Assembly: GCF_038050405.1 (NCBI RefSeq)
Contig: NZ_CP150900.1
Span: 1,364,001-1,428,000, forward strand
Source: Paraburkholderia sp. IMGN_8
GTDB lineage: Bacteria > Pseudomonadota > Gammaproteobacteria > Burkholderiales > Burkholderiaceae
Direction: 5' to 3'
Length of the DNA stretch: 64,000 nt
The translations under genes and the position numbers were made by a program. Under the pieces are notes generated by a model. That model ran no database searches. It saw nothing but the letters and a program-made list of their open reading frames with translations, and had not been told where the DNA came from. Below, one piece after another: positions 56,843-64,000 of the stretch; positions within the stretch are counted from its first letter, which is position 1; every line of letters begins with the position of its first letter.

Positions 56843-57253
56843 TTACAGCGTGAAATCGTCAGCGGCTTCGGGTTGAAACAGGATCTGTTCGAGTTTCAGC
56901 ACTTTTTCCGTACCGCTTGGCGGCGTGAAGCGGATGCGTTCGCCGCGTTTGGCGCCGAGCAAGGCGAGGCCGACCGGCGAAAACACGTTCAGGCGGCCCT
57001 GCGCGAAATCCGCGTTGGGCGGATAGACGACCGTCCAGGTCATGTGCTCGCCGCTGGTTTCGTCGACTAGCGTGGCCTGCGAATTCATCGTGACGACATT
57101 CGCCGGAATGTCGCGCGAGTCGACGATGACGGCGCGTTCCAGGACGTCGTCGAGCATGCCTTGCAACTTGGCGTCGGCGCCGGGCGCGGCCGCGTGCTTT
57201 TCAAGGCGGGCGACGTCGAGTTCGGTGAGGTAACAGGTTTTCGTCTTTTTCAT
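56843..57253 (-). CDS. rnk: Rnk-type regulator of nucleoside diphosphate kinase (GreA/GreB C-domain family)
   Basis: A 136-residue protein with a short N-terminal coiled coil (LDVARLEKHAAAPG) and a GreA/GreB-type C-terminal FKBP-like domain (VVYPPNADFAQGRLNVFSPVGLALLG, motif RLNVFSPVGLALLG). The coiled coil is too short to reach the polymerase active site, as in E. coli Rnk, which binds RNA polymerase without cleavage stimulation. TTGGAGAA precedes the ATG at 57253; the long open frame upstream is spurious. It stands alone between the thiC leader and a gene-free spacer. Confidence 0.9.
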   Translation of the reverse strand: MKKTKTCYLTELDVARLEKHAAAPGADAKLQGMLDDVLERAVIVDSRDIPANVVTMNSQATLVDETSGEHMTWTVVYPPNADFAQGRLNVFSPVGLALLGAKRGERIRFTPPSGTEKVLKLEQILFQPEAADDFTL

Positions 57254-57762
57254 GACGGGTTCTCCAAGTCGATCTGCATGTAGGGGACAGCGTGCGGATG
57301 AGATCGGCCCGGAGCCCGACGACGAGGCTCTGGTGAAGGGGGAGCAGCGTTCAGATCGGGCGCCGGGCGGCGGGAAGCGGGAGCGTTCGGGTCGGCTGGC
57401 CGTGGTGATGCGGTGATACGTCCGCGCGTGCGCAACCGGTTGCACGGCACAGGCGCAAGCGGGTGAAGACACGGGAGATCGGAGAACGCATCGGGAACGG
57501 CGAATAAAGAAGGAAGTTCGGGTGAGCGCCGGATGTAAGCGAAATCGGCGCCTTCGAAAGGTGAATGCTAGCACGAGCTGGGACGTCTCTTTGTTCGGTG
57601 CTGGGCGCGGGCGGGGCGGTAGAGGTGTTTCTCACTGCTGCGCGTTCAAGGGCGCCGCGGCCTGTGCCGTTATCCCGCTGGTAGGGGGGGTCGCCACCCG
57701 GTAGCGCGATGGGTGGCATTGATTGGCGCGATGCCGTTTTGAGACGGCGTAAGGGGGTGCTG
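57254..57762. other. intergenic region, no gene seen
   Basis: About 500 bp separate the divergent rnk and exported-protein genes. The frames through it on both strands are Arg/Pro-rich and look like GC-driven artefacts. A run of seven G occurs near 57684. No terminator, dyad or known regulatory motif stood out. Confidence 0.4.
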
Positions 57763-58224
57763 ATGAAAACGAGAGCATGGCGGTTTGGAGCGCTGACCAC
57801 GGTGGCGGTGATGGCCGCAATGTTTGCCGGACCGACTGTGGCGACGGCTTCGAGCGGTGGGACGATTGCCGTTTCGGGGGCGATTGTGGCGCCGCAGCTT
57901 GAGATTTCTGCCGCGTCGGCCGCGGGCGTTGGCTTGGCTGGTGCGCAGGTTAAGCATGGGGCGTCGGCAGTGACGCTGACTTTCAATGCGCCGCCGGGGG
58001 TGGCGAGTGGTGCTGATGTTGCGTTGCAGGTGAACGGCGGCGCGGCGGCGCGTGACGATGCGATTGCTGCGCGGTTTGTCGATCGCGCTGGACGTGTTTT
58101 TGCCGCTGCGCGGGATGGGCATTATCGGGTCGACCGCGATGGTGGGGTGCTGTCGCTTTCTGCTAAGAAGGGGAATGGGGTGGATGCGGAGACGCGGGTG
58201 ATTGTGGTTGTTAGCTACGATTGA
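57763..58224 (+). CDS. exported protein, possibly fimbrial-like, unknown function
   Basis: A 153-residue protein with a signal peptide (FGALTTVAVMAAMFAGPTVATA) and a beta-rich mature part. TIAVSGAIVAPQLEISAAS at the mature N-terminus resembles small fimbria-related exported proteins of Burkholderia, but the match is only an impression. The ATG at 57763 follows AAGGGGG. Codon choice shifts to more T-ending codons toward the 3' end. The gene runs straight into repeat copy C after its stop. Confidence 0.65.
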   Translation: MKTRAWRFGALTTVAVMAAMFAGPTVATASSGGTIAVSGAIVAPQLEISAASAAGVGLAGAQVKHGASAVTLTFNAPPGVASGADVALQVNGGAAARDDAIAARFVDRAGRVFAAARDGHYRVDRDGGVLSLSAKKGNGVDAETRVIVVVSYD

Positions 58225-58280
58225 TTGCCTGCGGCGGTGGTCTTTGCTTGTTCTTTTTGCCTTTGGCGGCGGTATTGTTG

Positions 58281-58538
58281 GTGTGCCTGCGGTGGTGGCC
58301 TTTCCTTGATTTGTTATTGGTCTATTAGCGTCGCCCCTGTGCGGGGCAGGCACTTACTTTCTTTGCCGCCGCAAAGAAAGTAAGCAAAGAAAGCGGCTTC
58401 ACACCGCTAATTCTTAAGCGGATCCCCTGACTTGGAGGAGGTAGTGGAGCATCTGGAATCGGTGTTCTCGCACACTCCGCGCTGGTGACAAGGCAGTCAT
58501 ACTTCCGGCGGCGCTGCGCGCGCCGTGGCGGTACTTCA
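58281..58538 (+). repeat. dispersed intergenic repeat, copy C
   Basis: This copy has the same orientation and blocks as copy A, including the identical 14-bp hairpin CTTACTTTCTTTGC/GCAAAGAAAGTAAG. It begins within about 60 bp of the upstream gene's stop. A related GT-rich stretch (GCCTGCGGCGGTGGTCTTTGC) lies between the stop and the repeat. About 260 bp further on, copy D starts in opposite orientation, so C and D form a large inverted pair; the spacer 58539-58801 holds no gene. Confidence 0.85.
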
Positions 58539-58910
58539 CCAAACCGCCCGCCGGTTTTTAGCGCCGGCGTTTCGCTTGGTGCGGTGGCTCGCAGTCGCAC
58601 CATCCGAAGCAGTATTCTGCGTCTCGCTGAATTAGCCGCCGGGCGCTATTTTTGCCGCAAACCGCAAACCATTTCGGCGCCTTGCCGAGGCGAAGCCGAT
58701 GGCCCACACCGCGCACAGACGAAACCACTTGTGTCCCTTGCAGACCGTTCCTGCGAGCACGCAGTGCGAGGCGGGAAGCGCGTACGTCCAATTGGTTTTG
58801 AGAAGTACCGCTACGGCGCGCGCAGCGCCGCCGGAAGTATGACTGCCTTGTCACTCACGCTGAATGTGCGAGAACACAGATTCCAGATGCTCCACTGCCT
58901 CCTCCAAGCC

Positions 58911-60435
58911 CTCAGGATTACCCACATCTGTGCCGGGATAGCGCTTGTAAACAGCTTGAGGTGGTGTTAACTTGAGGCACCGCCACAGGAACCAGACGCA
59001 ATTGCCTTCGACCGAGAATCAGGATGACCAGGACGACTGGGCCGACATCGAATTCGGTGCGGCAAATCTGGGCGATGCCCGTTTGACGAATCGGCTCGTT
59101 GCACTGGCACGCCGGCTTGCCAGCACACCGGACTGCTCGTTTCCACGCTCCATGGATGCCGCCGAACTCAAGGCGGCCTATCGCTTCTTCGATAACGACC
59201 AGGTCGATACGGACGGTGTGCTTGCACCTCACGTAGACCAGACGCTCAAGCGCATGACCCAGGTGCCAGTCGTGCTCGCGGTGCAGGACACAACCGAATT
59301 CAACCTGACGCATCTGGGCGCGACCGAAGGCCTGGGCTACGGCACGGGCAACCAGTCGCGCGGCTTCATGCTGCACAGCCTGCTGGCCGTGACACCGGAA
59401 GGCCTGCCGCTCGGCGTGCTGGGCATGAAGACGTGGGTGCGCGATGACGCAGATCTGGGCCGCAGGCGTCAACGCTCAAAGCGCGACTTCAATGACAAGG
59501 AAAGCGTTAAATGGGTTGAGGGTCTGAACCATCTGGCAGCCCTTAAGACCCGATGTCCCGATACGCGCATGGTGGGCGTGGGCGACCGCGAAAGCGACGT
59601 CTATGAAGTGTTCGTGGCCGAGCGGCCTGCTGGCGTAGACTGGCTCATTCGTGCGGCATGGGACCGTCGGACGGCGCACCCCGAGCGTTATCTCTGGGAC
59701 ACGGTGACGGCGAGCGCCCCCTTGGGCGAAATCGAGCTGGAGTTGCCGGCACACCGCAACATGGCCCGGCGCATTGCGCGTCTGACGCTGCGTTGCACGC
59801 AGGTCAGCCTGATTGCACCACCCAGAGCGTCGACCAAAGGCACCGGGCGCGCCCGGCTCACCCCGGTGGAGGTGTTTGCAATCCACGCACTTGAAACCGA
59901 TCCGCCAGCGGGCGTCGAGCCGCTCGAGTGGATGCTGCTCAGCTCTGTGCCCACGCTCACGCTGAGCGATGCACTTGAACGACTCGAATGGTATGCACGT
60001 CGCTGGACGATCGAATCGTGGCATCGTGTGCTCAAAAGCGGCTGTCGGATCGAGGCGCGCCAGTTCGGCAATCTTGAACGGTTCGTCCGCGCGACCGCGC
60101 TATTTGCAGTGATCAGCTGGCGAATCATGTACGCCACGCTGCTGGGTCGGGCCGACCCGGATCTGTCGTGTGAAGTGCTACTTCAGCCCGACGAATGGCG
60201 CGCGCTTTACTGCCGCGCCAACCGCACCTCAAAACCACCGGTGGCAACGCCTTCGCTAGGCGAAGTCGTACTGTGGATCGCCAAACTCGGCGGTTATCTG
60301 AACCGTAAGCATGATCACCCGCCCGGGCCCACCGTCATGTGGCGAGGGTTCCTGGTCCTTCACGAAATCACCGAGATGTACCGGATCTTTAGCCAGGACG
60401 GGTGATTCACATCACGAGATGTGGGTAATCCTGAG
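58911..60435 (+). mobile_element. complete IS4-family (IS50-group) insertion sequence
   Basis: A 1525-bp element with perfect 19-bp terminal inverted repeats (CTCAGGATTACCCACATCT at 58911-58929 and its complement at 60417-60435). A 9-bp target duplication, CTCCAAGCC, flanks it (58902-58910 and 60436-60444). The 19-bp ends and 9-bp duplication are as in Tn5/IS50. It holds one transposase gene. All parts look intact, so recent and perhaps still active transposition is likely. Confidence 0.93.
58972..60405 (+). CDS. IS4-family transposase (IS50/Tn5-like)
   Basis: A 477-residue DDE transposase, nearly the length of Tn5 transposase. Catalytic residues can be placed at Asp106 (AVQDTTEF), Asp205 (GVGDRESD) and Glu348, the last within the YREK signature YARRWTIESWHRVLK (Tyr341, Arg344, Glu348, Lys355). 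The N-terminal DNA-binding part (DWADIEFGAANLGDARL) matches the Tnp_DNA_bind domain. The start is a TTG at 58972 with GAGGTGG about 9 nt upstream; no nearby ATG fits. It moves the element by cut-and-paste. Confidence 0.93.
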   Translation: MRHRHRNQTQLPSTENQDDQDDWADIEFGAANLGDARLTNRLVALARRLASTPDCSFPRSMDAAELKAAYRFFDNDQVDTDGVLAPHVDQTLKRMTQVPVVLAVQDTTEFNLTHLGATEGLGYGTGNQSRGFMLHSLLAVTPEGLPLGVLGMKTWVRDDADLGRRRQRSKRDFNDKESVKWVEGLNHLAALKTRCPDTRMVGVGDRESDVYEVFVAERPAGVDWLIRAAWDRRTAHPERYLWDTVTASAPLGEIELELPAHRNMARRIARLTLRCTQVSLIAPPRASTKGTGRARLTPVEVFAIHALETDPPAGVEPLEWMLLSSVPTLTLSDALERLEWYARRWTIESWHRVLKSGCRIEARQFGNLERFVRATALFAVISWRIMYATLLGRADPDLSCEVLLQPDEWRALYCRANRTSKPPVATPSLGEVVLWIAKLGGYLNRKHDHPPGPTVMWRGFLVLHEITEMYRIFSQDG

Positions 60436-60590
60436 CTCCAAGCCAGGGGACCCGCTTAAGAATTGGCGGTTTGAGCCGCTTTCTTTTGCCTACTTTTCTT
60501 TGCGGCGGCAAAGAAAAGTAGGTGCCCCCCCGCACAGGGGGAACGCTAATAAACCAATAAGAAAAGAAAAAGCCACCGCCGCAGGCGTAC

Positions 60591-60895
60591 AGACAGAAAC
60601 CGCCGCACGGGCAGAAGAAACCGAGAAAAGGTCACCGCCGAAAAAGCACAGAAGAATGCCGTCGCCAAAGACAAAAAAACAAAACCAAACCCCACAAGGC
60701 GCACAATAAACAACACCAGCCACGGAAGGTGGCAAAAACACCAAAGCTCAGGCGCTTGCCAACCACCCCGTGCAACGAGCACAAAGAAACCCCCTCCCGC
60801 ACCGCACCGAAAGAAAAAAACAAAAATATTATCCAACCGGTTGTCATAACCGGCCCCCACCTTCGACAAACGTGCAGATCCAGATGGAGCACGCC
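60591..60895. other. A/C-rich intergenic stretch, no gene seen
   Basis: About 300 bp beyond repeat copy D are strongly skewed to A and C on the plus strand (for example AAAGACAAAAAAACAAAACC and GAAAGAAAAAAACAAAAATA), unlike the rest of the window. The frames crossing it on either strand are low-complexity. An AACCGG-TTGTCAT-AACCGG repeat (about 60835-60853) lies near its end, 40 bp before the DUF1223 gene. Confidence 0.5.
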
Positions 60896-61747
60896 ATGCA
60901 AACCGCATCGACCCGCCGAGCCAATCGGCCCTTCACGCGAGCGATCGCGCTAACAATCGCGTTGGCAACACTCGCCGCCAGCGGCGGCATGGCACAAGCA
61001 GCCACCGCAATGTGCACATCCCACAGCCCATCTCACCGCGTAGCGCTAGTGGAGCTTTACAGCAGTGAAGGCTGCAGCAGTTGCCCTCCAGCCGACAACT
61101 GGCTGAGCCAATGGAAAAACAGCGGCGCCACCCAAAGCATCGTGCCCTTGGCACTACACGTCGACTACTGGAATAGCCTGGGCTGGACCGACCGCTTCTC
61201 GCAGCATCGTTTCACCGAACGTCAGCAAACCCTGACTGACCTGGCCGGCGGCCACACGATCTACACGCCCGAAATCTTCGTATCAGGCCGTGAGCTACGC
61301 AGCTGGCCGCAACAGGCCAGTTTCCAGAACCGAATCGAGAAGGTCATAGCCGAACCGGCACAGGCCAACGTCGCCCTGGAACTGAAACCACAAGCGACAG
61401 GCGCATTCAACGTCAACGCACAATTCACCGCCAAAGGGGCTAACTCCGCGACCAAACCTGCGGACACGCTAAACGCCTACATAGCAGTCTATGAAAACGC
61501 GTTGACCTCACAAGTGCGCGCCGGCGAAAACAGCGGCGTAACCCTGCATCACGAAAGAGTGGTACGGCAATGGATCGGCCCAGTGCCGCTGGTAGCCGGA
61601 ACCGCGCAAATCCACCGCGACATCCGTATCGACGACGCAGACGTCAGCACCACCGCATCGGCTGACCGCTTCGGCGTCGTCGCCTTCGTCGAAAACGCCG
61701 CGACCGGCGACGTATTGCAAGTGGCCGAACTGGCCGCCTGCCATTGA
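60896..61747 (+). CDS. DUF1223 thioredoxin-fold exported protein
   Basis: A 283-residue secreted protein. The signal peptide (IALTIALATLAASGGMAQA) precedes a thioredoxin-like domain with the family motif LYSSEGCSSCPPAD, whose cysteine pair could be redox-active, and HVDYWNSLGWTDRFS. The ATG at 60896 has GGAG 6 nt upstream; another in-frame ATG at 60884 overlaps that site. It lies 41 bp before the cytochrome b561-like gene, so it may support the maturation or redox balance of that module. Upstream codons are unusually A-rich. Confidence 0.88.
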   Translation: MQTASTRRANRPFTRAIALTIALATLAASGGMAQAATAMCTSHSPSHRVALVELYSSEGCSSCPPADNWLSQWKNSGATQSIVPLALHVDYWNSLGWTDRFSQHRFTERQQTLTDLAGGHTIYTPEIFVSGRELRSWPQQASFQNRIEKVIAEPAQANVALELKPQATGAFNVNAQFTAKGANSATKPADTLNAYIAVYENALTSQVRAGENSGVTLHHERVVRQWIGPVPLVAGTAQIHRDIRIDDADVSTTASADRFGVVAFVENAATGDVLQVAELAACH

Positions 61748-61788
61748 TCGCGTTGCGGCTGCCGCGCCTCTATTCAAGGGAGATTCTC

Positions 61789-62427
61789 ATGGCAACCCCT
61801 CACACACCAAGCAAAACCGCGCCGCCCGCGGCGCCGCTCAGCAGCACGATTCATCCGGTGTGGGTGCGTGTCACGCATTGGCTCAACGCCTTGGCGGCCA
61901 TCGTGATGATGCTGTCAGGCTGGCGCATCTACGATGCCTCGCCGATCTTTCCAGGCTTCACCTTTCCGCCGGCGATCACCCTCGGTGGCTGGCTCGGCGG
62001 CGCGCTGCAATGGCATTTCGCTGCAATGTGGCTGCTGGTCTTCAACGGCCTGCTGTACCTCGCGCTGAACCTGATAAGCGGACGCCTCGTGCGCAAGTTC
62101 CTACCGATTTCACCGCGCGCCATCCTGCACGACTTCGTCGCCGCGCTGACCGGCAAGCTCTCGCACGCGGATCTGCGCGTCTACAACGCGGTGCAGAAAT
62201 TCGCCTACCTGTTTGTTGTCTGCGATCTGATCGTGCTGGTGCTGTCGGGCCTCGCGATCTGGAAGTCGGTGCAGTTCCCGCTACTGCGCGAATTGATGGG
62301 CGGCTACGACAACGCGCGCATCGTGCACTTCTGCGCGATGTCGCTGATGGCAGCTTTCATCGTCGTGCATCTGGCGATGGTGGCGCTCGTGCCGCGCTCG
62401 CTTCTCGCAATGTTGCGCGGACGCTAA
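61789..62427 (+). CDS. cytochrome b561-type membrane subunit
   Basis: A 212-residue protein with four hydrophobic helices. Candidate haem ligands are His in VRVTHWLNALAA (helix 1), QWHFAAMW (helix 2) and the late helices RIVHFCAMSLMAAFIVVHL, as in Ni,Fe-hydrogenase-type cytochrome b subunits. It probably anchors the molybdopterin oxidoreductase encoded 23 bp downstream and passes electrons to the quinone pool. AAGGGAGA precedes the ATG at 61789. It is part of a compact plus-strand unit. Confidence 0.9.
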   Translation: MATPHTPSKTAPPAAPLSSTIHPVWVRVTHWLNALAAIVMMLSGWRIYDASPIFPGFTFPPAITLGGWLGGALQWHFAAMWLLVFNGLLYLALNLISGRLVRKFLPISPRAILHDFVAALTGKLSHADLRVYNAVQKFAYLFVVCDLIVLVLSGLAIWKSVQFPLLRELMGGYDNARIVHFCAMSLMAAFIVVHLAMVALVPRSLLAMLRGR

Positions 62428-62450
62428 GCAAAGCTTAAGGACATCCAATC

Positions 62451-63215
62451 ATGAAACCCGCTACCAAACTCGACCGCGACTCAATCCTGATCGACGCGCG
62501 ACGCGAACTCGCGATGCCGTCGCGGCGACTGTTCGGCAAACGGCTGCTGACACTCGGCGGTCTGTCGCTACTGACCGGCTGCTCGCTGACCGACGACGAA
62601 TCGGTCAACAAATTTCTGATGATGGTGTCGCGCCTGAACGACCGCGCGCAAGCCGCGCTGTTCGATCCGAAGCAACTCGCGCCGACCTACACCGAAGCGC
62701 AGATCACGCGGCCGTTTCCGTTCAACGCGTTCTACAGCATCGACGAAGTACCCGACGTCGACGCTTCGGACTACAAGCTGAAGATCAGCGGCCTCGTGAC
62801 CGGCCAGCGCGTCTGGACCTTGCCGGAGTTGTACGCGCTGCCGCACGCGGAGCAGATCACACGGCATATCTGCGTGGAAGGCTGGAGCGCGATCGGCCGC
62901 TGGGGCGGCACGCCGTTCGCCGACTTTTTGCGGCGCATCGGTGCGGACACCAGCGCGAAGTATGTCGGCTTCAAATGCGCCGACGATTACTACGAAAGCA
63001 TCGACATGCCGACCGCGCTGCATCCGCAAACGCTGCTCACATTCTCGTACGACGGCGAGCGTCTGCCCGCGAAATACGGTTTTCCAATGAAGCTGCGCAT
63101 GCCGACCAAGCTCGGCTACAAGAATCCGAAGCACATCGTCGAGATGTTCGTCACTAACACGTATCCCGGCGGCTATTGGGTCGACCAGGGCTACAACTGG
63201 TTCGGAGGCTCCTGA
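62451..63215 (+). CDS. molybdopterin-dependent oxidoreductase, sulfite-oxidase fold
   Basis: A 254-residue protein of the sulfite-oxidase/MsrP catalytic fold. The Mo-binding cysteine is in ITRHICVEGWSAIGRWGG near residue 143, followed by the substrate-pocket segment KYVGFKCADDYYESIDMPTA. The N-terminus has RRLFGKRLLTLGGLSLLTGCS, so it is either a Tat substrate or a lipoprotein (lipobox LTGC). It likely works with the cytochrome b subunit upstream. The substrate is unknown; sulfoxide or sulfite chemistry is the family precedent. Confidence 0.9.
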   Translation: MKPATKLDRDSILIDARRELAMPSRRLFGKRLLTLGGLSLLTGCSLTDDESVNKFLMMVSRLNDRAQAALFDPKQLAPTYTEAQITRPFPFNAFYSIDEVPDVDASDYKLKISGLVTGQRVWTLPELYALPHAEQITRHICVEGWSAIGRWGGTPFADFLRRIGADTSAKYVGFKCADDYYESIDMPTALHPQTLLTFSYDGERLPAKYGFPMKLRMPTKLGYKNPKHIVEMFVTNTYPGGYWVDQGYNWFGGS

Positions 63216-63327
63216 CGCGCGCGGGTCGGGCATACGGAGTCAAATGCGCGACCCCGAGCGGCAGACGCTTCGGAAACATGCCGGCCCAGGCCGGTTCTGA
63301 TACATCCACAACAAACGGAGTTACCCC

Positions 63328-63555
63328 ATGAAAAAATTCGCAATCGCAGCAATGGCCGTCGCCCTCCTGACCAGCGGCGGCGCCGCGTTCGCGCAGGCAA
63401 GCGGCGCGATGTCCAACGATTCGATGTCGAAAGACACGATGTCCAAAGACAGCATGTCGAAGGACAACATGAAGAAGGGCACGATGAAGCACGACAAGAT
63501 GAAAAAAGGTAGCGACGCGATGAAACACGAAGCGTCGGGCGCCATGGGCAATTGA
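63328..63555 (+). CDS. pentapeptide MXKDX repeat protein
   Basis: A 75-residue exported protein with a signal peptide (FAIAAMAVALLTSGGAAFA) and then tandem pentapeptides: MSNDS, MSKDT, MSKDS, MSKDN, MKKGT, MKHDK, MKKGS. This is the MXKDX family, very Met- and Lys-rich, whose role is unknown. It follows the Mo oxidoreductase by 112 bp. A Met-rich exported protein next to a methionine-sulfoxide-reductase-like fold suggests a substrate or metal-binding partner. A terminator follows at 63611. Confidence 0.88.
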   Translation: MKKFAIAAMAVALLTSGGAAFAQASGAMSNDSMSKDTMSKDSMSKDNMKKGTMKHDKMKKGSDAMKHEASGAMGN

Positions 63556-63610
63556 GGCATCGCGCGATGCTGATCGCATAGCGCGAACGCAGCAAGTGGC
63601 AGCACGTAAA

Positions 63611-63637
63611 AGCCGGGGAGACGTCCCCGGTTTTTTG
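63611..63637 (+). terminator. intrinsic terminator after the MXKDX gene
   Basis: CCGGGGA and TCCCCGG pair around GACG and are followed by six T. It closes the cytochrome b/Mo oxidoreductase/MXKDX region. Between here and 63919 no convincing gene is seen. Confidence 0.85.
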
Positions 63638-63919
63638 TTGCAAGTACGCCAAAAAGTTACGATTCTTTCAAGCAGCGCGGTGTGCGCTTACTGCATAATG
63701 CGACGTCGCGCCAGACGTTTGGCGCGGGTCAGCCGTGGATCGATTCCTGTCGAGCGCCGCGGCGTTGTGGCCCCATTGGCCATCTTTCGTCCTTCCGTTC
63801 CACCGACATGTCCGCCAGCCTCGCCCGTCAGACCGCATCGCCGATGCGGCGTCCGCCATCCCGCCACAGGGTCTTCAGCGGAGGCGCAGCGCCTCGAGCG
63901 GCATTGGCGGGCTGAACGC

Positions 63920-64000
63920 ATGTCGCTGCAATTTCCCAGTCTCCTCTCGCGTATTTCCCTACGCCTCCCGCGTGGTTTTGGCATCCGTTTGCCGCAGTCC
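63920..64000 (+). CDS. possible start of a further gene (runs off window)
   Basis: From an ATG at 63920 the plus strand is open to the window end and reads MSLQFPSLLSRISLRLPRGF and on. A basic, partly hydrophobic start of this kind is common ahead of the first membrane helix of sensor kinases, but only 27 codons are visible. No clear ribosome site precedes it, so this call is tentative. Confidence 0.3.
   Translation, partial: MSLQFPSLLSRISLRLPRGFGIRLPQS

Larger units (their letters stand above)
58802..60590 (-). repeat. dispersed intergenic repeat, copy D, split by an insertion sequence
   Basis: The left part (58802-58910) and right part (60436-60590) together reconstitute a copy in the same orientation as copy B, including the variant hairpin CCTACTTTTCTTTGC/GCAAAGAAAAGTAGG. 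The IS at 58911-60435 interrupts it after CTCCAAGCC, and that 9-mer is repeated on the other side. Copy B gives the uninterrupted sequence across this point. Confidence 0.88.

Overview
The window looks like chromosomal DNA of a Paraburkholderia/Burkholderia-type betaproteobacterium. It is GC-rich, and its gene families (box benzoyl-CoA pathway, Nit1C cluster, DUF2844/DUF3443 pair, BamC, long-form LeuA, MXKDX protein) are typical of that group. No phage, plasmid or integrative-element genes and no rRNA, tRNA or CRISPR were seen. The only intact mobile element is one IS4-family (IS50-group) insertion sequence.

Layout. 1-3.7 kb: two acyl-CoA dehydrogenases (one cut by the window edge) and a fused enoyl-CoA hydratase/3-hydroxyacyl-CoA dehydrogenase, divergent from a LysR regulator. 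4.8-6.8 kb: a dispersed intergenic repeat, two small genes and a truncated chemotaxis receptor. 6.8-15.6 kb: a MocR regulator divergent from an eight-gene Nit1C cluster (nitrilase, radical SAM, GNAT, AIR-synthase-like, glycosyltransferase, flavoprotein and two small family proteins), preceded by a strong sigma-54 promoter and an NtrC-type site. 15.6-18.2 kb: a Tat-exported phospholipase C and a lipoprotein. 18.2-28.7 kb: the aerobic benzoyl-CoA (box) pathway in two divergent units around boxR, with three copies of a BoxR-type operator on the promoters. 28.7-37.1 kb: reductive pyrimidine catabolism (RutR-like regulator, ureidopropionase-type amidohydrolase, PreT, PreA, NCS1 permease, dihydropyrimidinase) with a palindromic operator. 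37.4-39.7 kb: a polar amino acid ABC importer. 40.1-42.0 kb: leuA behind a leader that reads as a complete leucine attenuator. 42-49.4 kb: a methyltransferase-like lipoprotein, a CadD-like transporter, a decayed HMW1C-type N-glycosyltransferase, DUF3443/DUF2844 and bamC. 49.7-54.1 kb: a candidate structured RNA, an EamA exporter, L-lactate permease and two small lipoproteins. 54.4-57.3 kb: thiC under a TPP riboswitch, then rnk. 57.7-60.6 kb: an exported protein, two repeat copies in opposite orientation, and the insertion sequence sitting inside the second copy. 60.9-64 kb: DUF1223 protein, cytochrome b561-like subunit, molybdopterin oxidoreductase, MXKDX protein and the possible start of a further gene.

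How it fits together. Most of the window serves conditional nutrition: aromatic acids (box), pyrimidines and nitrile or cyanide nitrogen (Nit1C), lactate and amino acids. Each module has a local regulator or cis-element that can be read in the sequence. The most novel-looking signals are cis-acting: the leuA leader peptide with its mutually exclusive hairpins, the sigma-54/NtrC control of Nit1C, and a hairpin-rich repeat family placed at gene 3' ends that shows compensatory base changes. No wholly new protein system was recognised. The Nit1C cluster remains the largest set of genes here whose chemistry is not settled.
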